Origin: an uncultured Bacteroidales bacterium
Lineage (GTDB): Bacteria > Bacteroidota > Bacteroidia > Bacteroidales > Muribaculaceae
Assembly (NCBI GenBank): GCA_900539915.1
Contig: UQDU01000004.1
Location: forward strand, 1-64,000
Direction of reading: 5' to 3'
Length of the DNA: 64,000 bases
Below, in pieces: positions 51,061-59,895 of this stretch. The notes under the pieces are model-generated. The model was not told the DNA's origin. It saw only the letters and a list, made by a program, of their open reading frames with translations, and ran no database searches. The stretch's first letter is position 1, and each line of letters begins with the position of its first letter. The translations under genes were made by a program, and so were the position numbers.

Positions 51061-52008
51061 TCAGATAAGCAGTGTGGGCTTTGTAAGGAGCTCATATCCA
51101 AGCGACTCCTTGAAGCGGCACAGTCCGTAGTTAGGTATGCCGTGAAGCGAAGACGTCCCCTGGTCAAGCCATGCAAACCCACGCGAGGCATAGTGACGAG
51201 CCATCTCCACCGCCAGATAATTCATCGGACGCAGATAGCCGGTATCCACAATATGTCCCCAATATACAGGCTGCACGATACCGCCGGCATGTATATAATT
51301 GATTGAGGCAGCGATATTATCATTGCCGCATGAAACTATGAATACCTCGCCTCTGACCCTTGTGCCAAAACACCGCAGGGTGGCCTCAATCTGCTCCATA
51401 GACATATGAACCGGATAGCCGTGGGCCTGATGGTTGTGCTGGACAATGCTGTATGCCTCCTCAAGCATCACATGCGCCGATGCTTCGGCCACACGATACG
51501 AGAGTCCTCTGCGGCATGCCGCGCGGTAACACTTGCGGGCATGGCGCGAAAGGGCGGCCAGCACATCTGCTCCGCACGACAGCGGACGCACATAATTGCA
51601 ATCAGAGTACGGCTGCGTGACACCGCGCGTCAGCGCGGCCATATACTGCTTCTCGATATGAGAGTTACGCGAATATATACTCGGAGGGAGAGTGAGACAG
51701 ATACCGCACTGCAGCTCCGCTCCATAGGCACGCAGGGCATCCACCGCCTCAAGATAATATGAAATCTGCTGCGGACGGGTCTCCTCTATACACCCGAACG
51801 GAGCCGAGAAGGGAGCCTTCAATCCATCTTCGCAGAGCCCGAGCGTGATGCCGAGTCTGACTTTACCTCCGTCATCGGTCAGGAGTAAATAGTGCACGTC
51901 GAGACATTTGCCCTTGTTGAGCTCGCTGAACTCTACCGTGTTATATGCCACCGAAGGGTCCGGGAAATACCGGGCGTATTCTGACGGAGATGTCCTTGTA
52001 GCTTTCAT
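51061..52008 (-). CDS. Acetyltransf_6 / FemAB-like acyltransferase, paralogue 2
   Basis: This is a 315-residue sister of the downstream gene. Shared blocks are MKATRTSPSEYARYFPDPS, FSELNKGKCLDVHY, LKAPFSAPFGCIEETRPQQI, LTLPPSIYSRNSHIEKQYMAAL, HNHQAHGYPVHMSMEQI, ASINYIHAGGIVQPVYWGH, YASRGFAWLDQGTSSLHGIP and ESLGYELLTKPTLLI. They probably arose by tandem duplication. The central basic segment RHARKCYRAACRRGL is a likely nucleotide or CoA site in this family. The ATG at 52006-52008 is directly followed upstream by a -7-like box (52014-52021), so a very short or absent leader is possible. Confidence 0.8.
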   Translation of the reverse strand: MKATRTSPSEYARYFPDPSVAYNTVEFSELNKGKCLDVHYLLLTDDGGKVRLGITLGLCEDGLKAPFSAPFGCIEETRPQQISYYLEAVDALRAYGAELQCGICLTLPPSIYSRNSHIEKQYMAALTRGVTQPYSDCNYVRPLSCGADVLAALSRHARKCYRAACRRGLSYRVAEASAHVMLEEAYSIVQHNHQAHGYPVHMSMEQIEATLRCFGTRVRGEVFIVSCGNDNIAASINYIHAGGIVQPVYWGHIVDTGYLRPMNYLAVEMARHYASRGFAWLDQGTSSLHGIPNYGLCRFKESLGYELLTKPTLLI

Positions 52009-52064
52009 ATGTGCAAAAGTAATTAATTCCTGTCAAGAAATATCCTGTATCAGAGCTATTTTTG

Positions 52065-52072
52065 TAAATTTG
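52065..52072 (+). promoter_or_regulatory. Probable -7 box of the gamma-carbonic anhydrase gene
   Basis: TAAATTTG (52065-52072) is an exact match, 41 bp before the ATG. There is no clear -33 partner. Confidence 0.45.
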
Positions 52073-52113
52073 CATCATACCATGACACTAATCCGTTTAA
52101 TCCGATACTTCAT

Positions 52114-52677
52114 ATGGCACTTTTGATACCCCTCCGCGGTTTTACTCCCCGATATGGCCAGGATTGCTTCTTCGCTCCCACAGCCCAACTCATAGGCGAT
52201 GTCACCATAGGTGACGGATGCAGCATTTGGTTCAACACCGTGCTGCGCGGCGATGTAAACACCATCAAGATAGGCAACCGCGTCAACATACAGGACGGCT
52301 CGGTACTCCACACACTCTACGAGAAATCTACAATAGAGATAGGCGACGATGTGTCCATAGGCCACAACGTGACCATCCACGGTGCCAAAATCCACGACCT
52401 CGCCCTCATCGGCATGGGCGCTGTGGTGATGGACGATGCAGAAGTGGGCGAAGGGGCTTTGGTGGCAGCCGGCTCTGTGGTGCTCTCGCGCACCAAAATC
52501 GGCCCCCACGAGCTATGGGGCGGAGCTCCGGCGAAGTTCATCAAGATGGTAGAGCCTGAAAAAGCCCGTGAAATGAATCAGAAGATAGCCCGCAACTACC
52601 TGATGTATTCCCAGTGGTACAGCGAGCCGGGCTGCGAGCCTCGCGAGATAGACCAGCACGGCAACCCGGTGGAATAA
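52114..52677 (+). CDS. Gamma-carbonic anhydrase-like protein (YrdA family)
   Basis: The 187-residue left-handed beta-helix protein has hexapeptide repeats (IGDVTIGDGCSIWFNTVLRGDVNTIKIGNRVNIQDG). The zinc histidines are in VLHTLY and in GHNVTIHGAKI, matching the three-His site of Cam-type enzymes. The C-terminal helix (EKAREMNQKIARNYLMYSQ) packs on the trimer. YrdA-like members may hydrate CO2 or bind other ligands; activity is not certain. It is monocistronic, and the 3' end nearly touches the convergent SpoU methyltransferase gene (nine bases apart). Confidence 0.9.
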   Translation: MALLIPLRGFTPRYGQDCFFAPTAQLIGDVTIGDGCSIWFNTVLRGDVNTIKIGNRVNIQDGSVLHTLYEKSTIEIGDDVSIGHNVTIHGAKIHDLALIGMGAVVMDDAEVGEGALVAAGSVVLSRTKIGPHELWGGAPAKFIKMVEPEKAREMNQKIARNYLMYSQWYSEPGCEPREIDQHGNPVE

Positions 52678-52685
52678 GCGTCAGC

Positions 52686-53213
52686 TTATCGGGCGCCGAA
52701 TGTGAGCTGGTAGACGGCCAAGGCTGTCGACACGGCAACATTGAGGGAGTGCTTTGTGCCGAACTGTGGTATTTCAAGACACAGATCGGCTGCATCTACC
52801 ACCTCCTGCGATACCCCATGCACCTCATGCCCGGCCACGATGGCATATTTGCGACCCTCCTCAGGCACGAACTCGGGCAACGACACCGAGCCGTGGACCT
52901 GCTCAAGGGCGCACACGGTGTACCCCTCGGCATGAAGCGCATCCACGGCCTCCATGGTCAATGGATAGTAGGCCCAGTCCATTGACAGCTCCGCCCCGAG
53001 GGCAGTCTTATGTATCTCGGCCGATGGAGGGGTGGCAGTGATGCCGCACAGTATCAGCTTACCGACAGCAAAACCGTCACATGTGCGGAATATCGACCCT
53101 ATATTGTTAAGACTCCTGACATTGTCAAGCACCACCACAAGCGGTGACTTCTCGCTTGCGCGGAAATCATCGATGCTGACACGGTGAAGCTCACGAATAT
53201 TTTTCTTCTCCAT
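52686..53213 (-). CDS. SpoU/TrmH family RNA 2'-O-methyltransferase
   Basis: The 175-residue SPOUT methyltransferase starts at MEKKNIRELHRV (ATG 53211-53213). It carries the three SpoU motifs: LDNVRSLNNIGSIFRTCDGF (motif 1, Asn-Asn-x-Gly-x-x-x-Arg), YAIVAGHEVHGVS (motif 2) and LEIPQFGTKHSLNVAVSTALA (motif 3, with the trefoil knot). It lacks the N-terminal RNA-binding domain, as in TrmL-like or minimal SpoU enzymes. It modifies tRNA or rRNA ribose; the site cannot be predicted. Its -7 box lies inside the inverted repeat at 53222-53263. Confidence 0.92.
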   Translation of the reverse strand: MEKKNIRELHRVSIDDFRASEKSPLVVVLDNVRSLNNIGSIFRTCDGFAVGKLILCGITATPPSAEIHKTALGAELSMDWAYYPLTMEAVDALHAEGYTVCALEQVHGSVSLPEFVPEEGRKYAIVAGHEVHGVSQEVVDAADLCLEIPQFGTKHSLNVAVSTALAVYQLTFGAR

Positions 53214-53221
53214 AATTAAAG

Positions 53222-53263
53222 ATTTGCACCCGGCATGCCTTAGTGGGCACACCGGGTGCAAAT
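53222..53263. promoter_or_regulatory. Perfect 12-bp inverted repeat over the SpoU-gene promoter
   Basis: ATTTGCACCCGG (53222-53233) and CCGGGTGCAAAT (53252-53263) are perfect inverses around 18 bp. An exact minus-strand -7 box TAAATTTG (53266-53259) overlaps the right arm. The site could be an operator for a symmetric regulator or a terminator for the upstream WYL gene. Confidence 0.5.
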
Positions 53264-53319
53264 TTAACATTTTTCATCCATAACGCCACTACGCAGGTGG
53301 CTTTGATGTGACCGCAATG

Positions 53320-54222
53320 TCAGGCTTGCTCCTCGTACTGGTCGAGGGTCTCCTTCAGGCTGGAGACCATCATGGCACGCAGTTCGGGCGGCTCGATGAC
53401 CTTTATGCGAGGGCCGTAGCCGAGCAGTTCCTGGACGAAGTCGGGAGTCAGACGCAGACGGTAGCTGAATATGGAGTAGCTGTCGTGGATGACCTCGCTC
53501 TGCGAATGGTGCAGCGGAAGAGCGCGGAAATATTTGGCCTGACGCGAGTCGGTGCGGATTCTGACCGTCTTGGCCTCTCCGTGGGAAAATATGATGCCAT
53601 AAGAGTCTCGCGAATAGCTCTCGGCATCGAAATCCGGAGGCATCACGAAGCGTTCGGCATCCATCGTGACATCCGACATGCGGTCAAGCGCATATGTCTT
53701 GATAGTATCCTCCGCCCGGTTGCGTCCGGTGACATACCACCGCTGGCGGAATATCTTGAGAAAATACGGCTCCAGCTGCAAGCCGGTAGTCGGCAGTGAC
53801 CTGCTGTAGGAATGATAGTCAAACTTCAGCACATGGCACTCCCTGAGAGCATCCATGACCACCGAGAGATACACACGCGCCGAGGGGACGTCCTCGATAA
53901 ATATGCGCTGCGACAGGTCTCTGGCACCTGACAGCACACTGTTGGTGGCGGCGGAGTTAAGCAGCCAGTCAGTCATGCTCTCCTCGTGGGCATCACTGTA
54001 TTCTATGAAATACTCGTAGGTAGAGGGATTACAGCCTATGTTGACATTAAACAATTCCTCTATTGCATTGCGATAATTATAGAACGTGCGCCGCGGCAGA
54101 TCCTCTCCCGTATAAAACGGCGAGTTGCGCCAGCGTCGGTTTAGTTCGTCGCGAGTAATCGATCCATGCCTGCGTATGGCGTCGACAATCCAGATGTAAC
54201 GGCTTAATAGATTTTTTGACAT
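53320..54222 (-). CDS. WYL-domain transcriptional regulator
   Basis: The 300-residue protein starts at MSKNLLSRYIWIVDAIRRHG (ATG 54220-54222). An N-terminal winged helix-turn-helix (SITRDELNRRWRNSPF ... LPRRTFYNYRNAIEELF) is followed by the WYL domain (LKFDYHSYSR ... LQLEPYFLKIFRQRWYVTGRN ... IKTYALDRMSDV) and a WCX-like C-terminal extension (VRIRTDSRQAKYFRALPLH). WYL regulators sense nucleotide or nucleic-acid ligands and often control DNA-repair or defence genes, but no defence genes are nearby. It might act on the 12-bp inverted repeat directly downstream. Confidence 0.93.
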   Translation of the reverse strand: MSKNLLSRYIWIVDAIRRHGSITRDELNRRWRNSPFYTGEDLPRRTFYNYRNAIEELFNVNIGCNPSTYEYFIEYSDAHEESMTDWLLNSAATNSVLSGARDLSQRIFIEDVPSARVYLSVVMDALRECHVLKFDYHSYSRSLPTTGLQLEPYFLKIFRQRWYVTGRNRAEDTIKTYALDRMSDVTMDAERFVMPPDFDAESYSRDSYGIIFSHGEAKTVRIRTDSRQAKYFRALPLHHSQSEVIHDSYSIFSYRLRLTPDFVQELLGYGPRIKVIEPPELRAMMVSSLKETLDQYEEQA

Positions 54223-54413
54223 CGCTGAGATAAGTAGAGATAGATTAGAGGTGAGATATATTTGACAGGTCAGCATCCCCCGGGCAGGCTTTAATGATAA
54301 AAAGCCCCTGATTCAATACATGTGTTTTTCTAATCCGCGCATAAGCAGTCGGATATCGGAGGAGGATGCGCTCAGTAAATGAAATCCTATTAAGAAGACA
54401 GTATTTTAAATAA

Positions 54414-54584
54414 AACCGCGCGGATTGCATCGGGCATGGCCCGGTCTACAATCTCAGCGCGGTTATGAGGGTCAGGAGTACGGACCTTAGCCGTATGCCT
54501 TGAAGGTCCTGTGTCAGAGCCCCGTCATGCCGTCAGTGGGCAGACGCTGCTCCGGCATAGGCAGATAGCCATTAGTGCTGCTGC
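54414..54584 (-). terminator. Structured 3' region and terminator of rplU-rpmA
   Basis: Beyond the rpmA stop the minus-strand RNA contains ATGCCG/CGGCAT and GGACCTT/AAGGTCC inverse pairs. It then has AACCGCGC ... GCGCGGTT (54464-54457 and 54421-54414) enclosing an inner CGGGC-ATG-GCCCG hairpin, and ends in TTATTT. The last stem is a plausible terminator. The ~110 nt before it look structured, but I recognise no RNA family. The remainder of 54223-54584 holds nothing else supportable. Confidence 0.5.
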
Positions 54585-54845
54585 TTATGCCTCAGAGGGT
54601 GTAACATTGATGAAGCGGCGTCCGTTGCGGCCTACGGTGAATACCACAGTGCCGTCTACGAGAGCGTAGATGGTGTGGTCCTTGCCCAGACCTACATTGA
54701 GACCGGGATGGTGCACTGTGCCACGCTGACGCTTGATGATGCTTCCTGCCTTAGCGTACTGACCTCCAAAAATCTTCACGCCGAGACGTTTGCTTTCTGA
54801 TTCGCGGCCGTTCTTCGAACTGCCGACTCCTTTTTTGTGTGCCAT
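54585..54845 (-). CDS. rpmA: Ribosomal protein bL27
   Basis: The 86-residue large-subunit protein begins [20 protein letters not shown], directly mature without the N-terminal cleavable extension of Firmicutes. [28 protein letters not shown] is the classic L27 signature, and [14 protein letters not shown] is near the end. Its N-terminus reaches the peptidyl-transferase centre. It is co-transcribed with rplU, 28 bp after its stop. Confidence 0.98.
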   Translation of the reverse strand: MAHKKGVGSSKNGRESESKRLGVKIFGGQYAKAGSIIKRQRGTVHHPGLNVGLGKDHTIYALVDGTVVFTVGRNGRRFINVTPSEA

Positions 54846-54873
54846 TGTGTTTAGTTAGCGATGATTTAGAGGG

Positions 54874-55194
54874 TTAGGCTACTACTTCCTTGATTAACAC
54901 TTTTGTGAAGTACTGACGGTGACCGTTCTTGCGACGATAGCCTTTGCGGCGTTTCTTCTTGAAGACAATCACCTTGTCACCCTTTACGAGGGGAGTGAGG
55001 ACTTCACATACTACCTTTGCGCCTTCCACAACGGGTGCGCCAACCTTCACTTCTCCGTCAGCGTCAGCGAGGAGCACACGGTCAAATTCGACCTTCTCTC
55101 CTTCTTTAACTGCTTCGCCGAGATAGTGTACATACAGGAACTTGTCTTTTTCAGCTTTGAACTGCTGTCCCTGGATTTCTACGATAACGTACAT
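54874..55194 (-). CDS. rplU: Ribosomal protein bL21
   Basis: The protein has 106 residues from the ATG at 55192-55194, the normal bL21 start ([22 protein letters not shown]). Upstream in-frame codons to 55272 lie in the leader and are excluded. The C-terminal [22 protein letters not shown] binds 23S rRNA. It is first gene of rplU-rpmA, with a consensus promoter at 55300-55331 and a leader of about 100 nt that could hold autoregulation, though no known leader motif is evident. Confidence 0.97.
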   Translation of the reverse strand: MYVIVEIQGQQFKAEKDKFLYVHYLGEAVKEGEKVEFDRVLLADADGEVKVGAPVVEGAKVVCEVLTPLVKGDKVIVFKKKRRKGYRRKNGHRQYFTKVLIKEVVA

Positions 55195-55299
55195 TGCGTT
55201 GATTAAGAGTTTATTAAAGGTTATTCCGCCAGGCGAGCGACACGCATCTTTCAGCGGCATCAGCTGCTTCACATCAAGCCCGACACGGATTTTAGCTCA

Positions 55300-55331
55300 C
55301 AAAGGTAACACTTTTATTTCATTCCACCAAA
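55300..55331 (-). promoter_or_regulatory. Bacteroidetes-type promoter of rplU-rpmA
   Basis: On the minus strand TTTG (55331-55328), a 20-bp spacer and the exact -7 box TACCTTTG (55307-55300). Transcription would start near 55293. Confidence 0.7.
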
Positions 55332-55376
55332 TATGTCCTCTTCCCCGAAATTTTCTGAAGTTTTCAAAAGCCACCG

Positions 55377-55434
55377 GGGACACAAGCAGGAGAAGCCTCA
55401 CGCATTCGTGCAGCTTCTCCTGACAGGGTGTCCC
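55377..55434 (-). terminator. Long hairpin between the WG-repeat gene and rplU promoter
   Basis: Nested inverse pairs GGGACAC/GTGTCCC, AGGAGAAGC/GCTTCTCCT (55388-55396, 55413-55421) and CACG/CGTG form a long stem 38 bp after the WG-gene stop. There is no U-tract, but it probably ends that messenger. Confidence 0.55.
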
Positions 55435-55471
55435 GTGAGTGGGGAATACGACGCAACTTACTGGGGATGGA

Positions 55472-57976
55472 TTACTTCCCGAAAAGCACCTCATAGTCTG
55501 ACTTATAGGTGCGATATGAGTTGCCCATCTGTTTGATTATACCCTGAAGAGTGGATTCGTTATTGTCATACCATAGCAAAGGTGGATACCAGCTGACATC
55601 AGTCCGACGCTGCGAAGGTTTCATCCTCACACCCTGCACATAGTCAGACGACATGCCTTTGTCAGTCTTTGAAACAATCATGCCCTTGGTATGCTTATGC
55701 AGCTCCTTGTTTTGGGCATCTAACCAGCCTCCGGATTTTGCGGAATAGGTCTGGAGCTCTCCGAACGTGAACTCATCTTTATCTTTATCACGGTCAAGAA
55801 TCTCAATGCGGTAGCGACGCGGTATGCAATCGGGCGACGAATGGCCGTCAAACGCCATCGCCATATTGACATACAGTGCCATAAGAGGATCTGAAGGGTT
55901 GATTTTCAGATTACCGAAAGTCACGTTACCGCCTTCGGCGACAAGCCATTCGCGTCCGGAAGCATCAGTCTGAGAGCCCACGACTTTCAACGGTGCCGAG
56001 AATATGTAGGTTTCGAAATCAGTGTCGACATAACGTTTCTTTGGGTCAAACATCAATACGAGGAATCCGGACGTCTTCGGCCCGTAAGGCGATTCGACAC
56101 CCTGCTCCTCGCTAAGTTCGGCATACACAGGAATATCATCGCTCAGTCCTCCCGGTTTTTGGGACTGTATATGGAGTGTCCCTTGATAGATGCCGGTCTG
56201 CACCGGATTTATATCCTCCTCTTTGACGAATTTGACCTTTATGGAGAGATCAGATGTCACAGCAAAGGGCTGTCCGGAAGTGACCGACACAGACGACGGC
56301 GAAGTCGTGATGTCTGCAACAGCCCAATGCTCTGCCGGAGTTGCCGTCAAAGTCACATAATCGCCATATTTAATGGCTGATGACTGAGACACGCTGACAG
56401 CCCCTTCACCTTCATGTGACAGCTTAATGCTATAGCGATGTGATGCCCACGTTTTGGGTCCAATCGGAGGCTTACGCGGGTCAACAGGTTGTGGGTCTCT
56501 GATGCCGGCTCTTATCGTGTCGACCGGTTCAGGCTCGACCGGAAGCTTGGACATATCAGGCGTTACTCCGGTTCCAAAAAGCCATGCAATCTTGCCATCG
56601 GTGTCCATCAGGCCCTTATAGTCTTTATGGTCAATCTTCACCTCCCGGAGCTTTGCATATCCTGATTTCTGAAACTGTCCAAAACCACTGATGCAATATT
56701 TCCCATACTCGTTGTCCCAGTCCGTCAGAATGACATATCCGTCAGAGTTGATTACGAAATTACCGCTCATGTTACGATATGTAGCCAATCCTAATGGGCC
56801 GAAACAAGGCCCGTGTTCAGAAGTCGTCGAGCCATTGAGCACCTTGTTAGAATACGTCTTCAACACATTAAACTCTCTATCAACCATCGACACCATATGT
56901 CGCCGGCCGATAAATGCATGTCCGCCAAAGAATGTATTGCCGTTTTCCTGACGTGACAACTCTTTGCCAGCGACATCATAATAGACGGTCTCGCCGCCTT
57001 GCAGCAGATAGAATATGCCATCGCCGACTTGTCCGACACTACCCATAGTTTCTGTAGTGCGGAACACCTCATTACCCTTAGTGTCAATGAGCACACAGCC
57101 TCTCCAATCCGGCACTGTCACCCAGCAGTATCCGCCCCGGAAATCACCAACCTGATTATACTTTGCCGGAATAACCACCTTCCCTTTGGAGCTGACAAAT
57201 CCCCACTTCTGATTGAAATCAGGAGCCGTCCCTTTGAAACACACGGCTCTGAGACCATCACGGAGAGGACGCACGGGATTAACGACTGCCTTAGATAGAG
57301 ACAGTGTCGGGAATATCTTCTCGCCCCGCGGATTTATGAAGAAGTAGGTCTTATCATAATTGACGGTCTGCTCTACGAGGGCTACGCCGTCATAGAACTG
57401 CGACACCGATGTCCAGTTGGGGTCAAGCTGCTTGACACTTCCGTCAAGATACAGCAGCGAATATACATCCTTGCCATTGACCTTCTTCTCATTGTGTATA
57501 GCCACAGCCACTCCGGAGTCAAAACGCGGAGGGTCCGACGTGTATTTCGTCTTCCATTCAGACCCATACAGGCAGTCACCGTCAATGGTCCAGAATGAGT
57601 AGAGATAGCCCTGCTTCACAGTAAAAACGCCCTCATATACATCTGACACAGTGTCGTCATAGAGATTAGGCACTGTCATATAGAATGTTTCCTCAGTCAC
57701 AAACGGATGTTTGAATCCTTGGCTTACCACAGGATAATCAAGGCTACGCGGCTTAGACTGCGACGCCTGTGCAGTCTGCGAGGTATTGGACTGCTTTTCC
57801 TTTTGCTTATCCTTAGGCGAAGTCAGAGAATCAACCTTCTTGAGGCTCTTGTTGACCTTCTCAAGACCCTTGGTGAGCTTATCGAGAAACTGCGCCTCGG
57901 ATGTCAGCGGAAAAGCCAAAACCGACAGCCCTATGAACAGGGCTGCCGATTTGCGACACAGTATGTTTCTCATCAT
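55472..57976 (-). CDS. Large secreted WG-repeat protein
   Basis: The 834-residue exported protein has a signal peptide (AALFIGLSVLAFPLTSEAQ) and a Lys-rich coiled segment (LDKLTKGLEKVNKSLKKVDSL). About ten WG/KWG-type beta repeats follow between residues ~100 and 480 (YSLLYLDGSVKQLDPNWTSVS, KWGFVSSKGKVVIPAKYNQV, GCVLIDTKGNEVFRTTETMG, YKGLMDTDGKIAWLFG). After a Pro-rich linker a repeat-type beta domain reads GEGAVSVSQSSAIKYGDYVTLTATP, as in InlB-B-like modules. The last ~220 residues are unfamiliar. No enzyme motif is seen. It is coupled to the upstream lipoprotein gene (ATGA overlap 57973-57976), so the two may work together at the cell surface. Confidence 0.85.
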   Translation of the reverse strand: MMRNILCRKSAALFIGLSVLAFPLTSEAQFLDKLTKGLEKVNKSLKKVDSLTSPKDKQKEKQSNTSQTAQASQSKPRSLDYPVVSQGFKHPFVTEETFYMTVPNLYDDTVSDVYEGVFTVKQGYLYSFWTIDGDCLYGSEWKTKYTSDPPRFDSGVAVAIHNEKKVNGKDVYSLLYLDGSVKQLDPNWTSVSQFYDGVALVEQTVNYDKTYFFINPRGEKIFPTLSLSKAVVNPVRPLRDGLRAVCFKGTAPDFNQKWGFVSSKGKVVIPAKYNQVGDFRGGYCWVTVPDWRGCVLIDTKGNEVFRTTETMGSVGQVGDGIFYLLQGGETVYYDVAGKELSRQENGNTFFGGHAFIGRRHMVSMVDREFNVLKTYSNKVLNGSTTSEHGPCFGPLGLATYRNMSGNFVINSDGYVILTDWDNEYGKYCISGFGQFQKSGYAKLREVKIDHKDYKGLMDTDGKIAWLFGTGVTPDMSKLPVEPEPVDTIRAGIRDPQPVDPRKPPIGPKTWASHRYSIKLSHEGEGAVSVSQSSAIKYGDYVTLTATPAEHWAVADITTSPSSVSVTSGQPFAVTSDLSIKVKFVKEEDINPVQTGIYQGTLHIQSQKPGGLSDDIPVYAELSEEQGVESPYGPKTSGFLVLMFDPKKRYVDTDFETYIFSAPLKVVGSQTDASGREWLVAEGGNVTFGNLKINPSDPLMALYVNMAMAFDGHSSPDCIPRRYRIEILDRDKDKDEFTFGELQTYSAKSGGWLDAQNKELHKHTKGMIVSKTDKGMSSDYVQGVRMKPSQRRTDVSWYPPLLWYDNNESTLQGIIKQMGNSYRTYKSDYEVLFGK

Positions 57977-58398
57977 TTAAGGGGGAGCTGTGATTCAAGT
58001 TCTTCCATACGTGCCTTTTGCTTGCCGCTCAGTTTATCGCTTTTCTTGGCACCCTCCAGACCCATAGCCAATACAAACAGTGCTTCTTTCTCCTTTTTGT
58101 CCATCGTTTTGATGAATTCATTGTATTGCTTGCGGTCCATTCCCTTGGCCTTTCGAGCAAGAATCTCTGTCTGATCAAGAATGAAATCAATGTCGTCGGA
58201 GTCAAGCTCTTTTTTATCAGTCAGAGCGTTCAGTCCCTCCACATCAAGATTGGCTTCGGTCACTTCCACGGTCTCTACGGCAGACGATGTCTGTTCGGTG
58301 CTTGTGGAGCCATCGTTACTGCTCTTCTTGTCAGAGCATCCGGTCATCAACGGAATCAGGATGGCTACCGCAGCCATCATTTTCAAGAAAGTTTTCAT
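57973..58398 (-). CDS. Small helical lipoprotein, unknown function
   Basis: The 141-residue protein has a lipoprotein signal (KTFLKMMAAVAILIPLMTGC21). A Ser/Thr-rich linker (SDKKSSNDGSTSTEQTSSAVET) precedes a charged helical domain (DIDFILDQTEILARKAKGMD, QYNEFIKTMDKKEKEALFVLA). I do not recognise a family. The stop overlaps the start of the WG-repeat gene by four bases, implying stoichiometric co-expression. Confidence 0.75.
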   Translation of the reverse strand: MKTFLKMMAAVAILIPLMTGCSDKKSSNDGSTSTEQTSSAVETVEVTEANLDVEGLNALTDKKELDSDDIDFILDQTEILARKAKGMDRKQYNEFIKTMDKKEKEALFVLAMGLEGAKKSDKLSGKQKARMEELESQLPLK

Positions 58399-58583
58399 GA
58401 TAGATTAGGTTTACTGATAAAATGGTTAATATTCCTACCGACAGTTATCGGTTGTCGTTTCCAAATATGGAGTCTCTCAATGCTTATCACGCTCACAACC
58501 CATACAATTCAAGTCACAAGAGGTATAAACAAATGTCATAAAGGATAAAACCACGAGTAACAAAAGATAAATAGGACTGCTAA

Positions 58584-59615
58584 TCAGTCCCTTACATATT
58601 CAGTCCTGAACCGCTCGGGCGTCTTGCCTGCCATCTTTGAGAAAACGCGATGGAACGACTGACGGGAATTAAATCCCGACCTCTCGGCGATAACATCCAT
58701 CTTCTCGTCAGATGTTTTTAACAGCTCCATGGCATACATGACACGACAACGGTTGACATAGTCGAAAAACGAAGTGCCTTGGTCGTCGTTGAAAAACCGG
58801 CTCACATAGGTGCGGTTGCTCCCGGTCATTGCCGCGATGTCGGCAAGTTTCAGATTGGGATTAAGAAACACCTCTTTCTCCTCAAAGAGCCGCTTGATTC
58901 GCAGGGCAAGCACAGACTCTTCTTCCGGAGTTTCCTGGCTGTTGGCCGGAGCCGTCTTCAGCTCCTTGATAACAGTCTCATGCCGATATATGAAGTAAGC
59001 AAGAAACATCCACATCACCAGAGAACCCAACATATAGATGCTCTCCAGATCAATATCTACATGCAGACAGTCCAGCACCCACAGAGTGAGAATCATAAAG
59101 AAAAATGCCAATATGATTTTCAGCCAGTTGAGATTTATATTGTCCTCATAGGAAAACTGCTGGTGCAGCATCACATTGTATCTCCTTATTGCAAATACCG
59201 TCCAGACGGCATACCCCACACCATATACGGCGATGTACGCTACCTCAATGAGATAGAACACCTTATGCCATGTTATGATATAAAGCAACGGCAAAACCAC
59301 CACCGGCAGCATCTGGGTCACTACCATCCTTGTCGTGACCATACCTGGACGGCACAATTCCATCAGTATGAACGCATACAGAGGCACCGCCACCATGTCG
59401 GTGGCTGTCATAACCGTCCATATATGCGTGTCGCTATAGAGGTAATCGTTGAGGAAGAAAATATCCTTCAGGCACTGTGCGGCTATAAGAGCCATCAAAG
59501 CCATCACAAACCGTGAAAGCCGTTCCGAACGTTTCCGCCAGAAAAACCATGTCATCATGCTGTAGAACATGAAGCACATTCCATAGATGAAAAAGATATA
59601 ATGGGCTTGCTCCAT
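58584..59615 (-). CDS. Membrane-anchored AraC-family transcriptional regulator
   Basis: The first ~215 of 343 residues hold six or seven hydrophobic helices (YIFFIYGMCFMFYSMMTWFFW, RFVMALMALIAAQCL, VVTQMLPVVVLPLLYIITW, FYLIEVAYIAVYGVGYAVW, LKIILAFFFMILTLWVL, IYMLGSLVMWMFLAYFIY). The C-terminal ~100 residues are an AraC DNA-binding domain with two helix-turn-helices (KLADIAAMTGSNRTYVSRFFN; MDVIAERSGFNSRQSFHRVFSKMAGKTPERFR). Such proteins sense membrane or external signals and act from the membrane. A -7 box on the minus strand (59679-59672, TATATTTG) would start its message. The target is unknown; the divergent alpha/beta hydrolase or the WG pair are candidates. Confidence 0.9.
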   Translation of the reverse strand: MEQAHYIFFIYGMCFMFYSMMTWFFWRKRSERLSRFVMALMALIAAQCLKDIFFLNDYLYSDTHIWTVMTATDMVAVPLYAFILMELCRPGMVTTRMVVTQMLPVVVLPLLYIITWHKVFYLIEVAYIAVYGVGYAVWTVFAIRRYNVMLHQQFSYEDNINLNWLKIILAFFFMILTLWVLDCLHVDIDLESIYMLGSLVMWMFLAYFIYRHETVIKELKTAPANSQETPEEESVLALRIKRLFEEKEVFLNPNLKLADIAAMTGSNRTYVSRFFNDDQGTSFFDYVNRCRVMYAMELLKTSDEKMDVIAERSGFNSRQSFHRVFSKMAGKTPERFRTEYVRD

Positions 59616-59861
59616 ACCGTAGCGAGCAAGTGTTATACATCATATCCGGCAGTGATGTGGGGACCGGAATGCAAATATAAAGATAAATTTCCAATACCGC
59701 CTTTGTCGCACCATCCGAGTCCGATTTTACCCTTGGTATTTCAGAGGGTGTTGTGTTTCCATCCTTTGTGAGAGGCACAGATGGATTCCGCGAAAGGAAA
59801 AACGCGAGAGAAAAAAACCGACAATACCGCCTTAAATATGGGCGGTTTGACGGAAAAGTGC

Positions 59862-59869
59862 TATTTTTG
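59862..59869 (+). promoter_or_regulatory. Probable -7 box of the hydrolase-Mur ligase-ddl unit
   Basis: TATTTTTG (59862-59869) is an exact -7 match, 27 bp before the hydrolase ATG. No well-spaced -33 is visible. The 280-bp gap 59616-59895 otherwise holds only two copies of CAATACCGCCTT (59692-59703, 59822-59833). Confidence 0.45.
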
Positions 59870-59895
59870 TAGGTTGAATCAGCACTTAACAGCCA

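Noticed and set aside
52014..52021. Exact minus-strand -7 box six bases before the start of the second acyltransferase
   Set aside because: It would give a leaderless messenger and has no -33 partner. Chance occurrence of an eight-base box in an AT-rich gap is likely.
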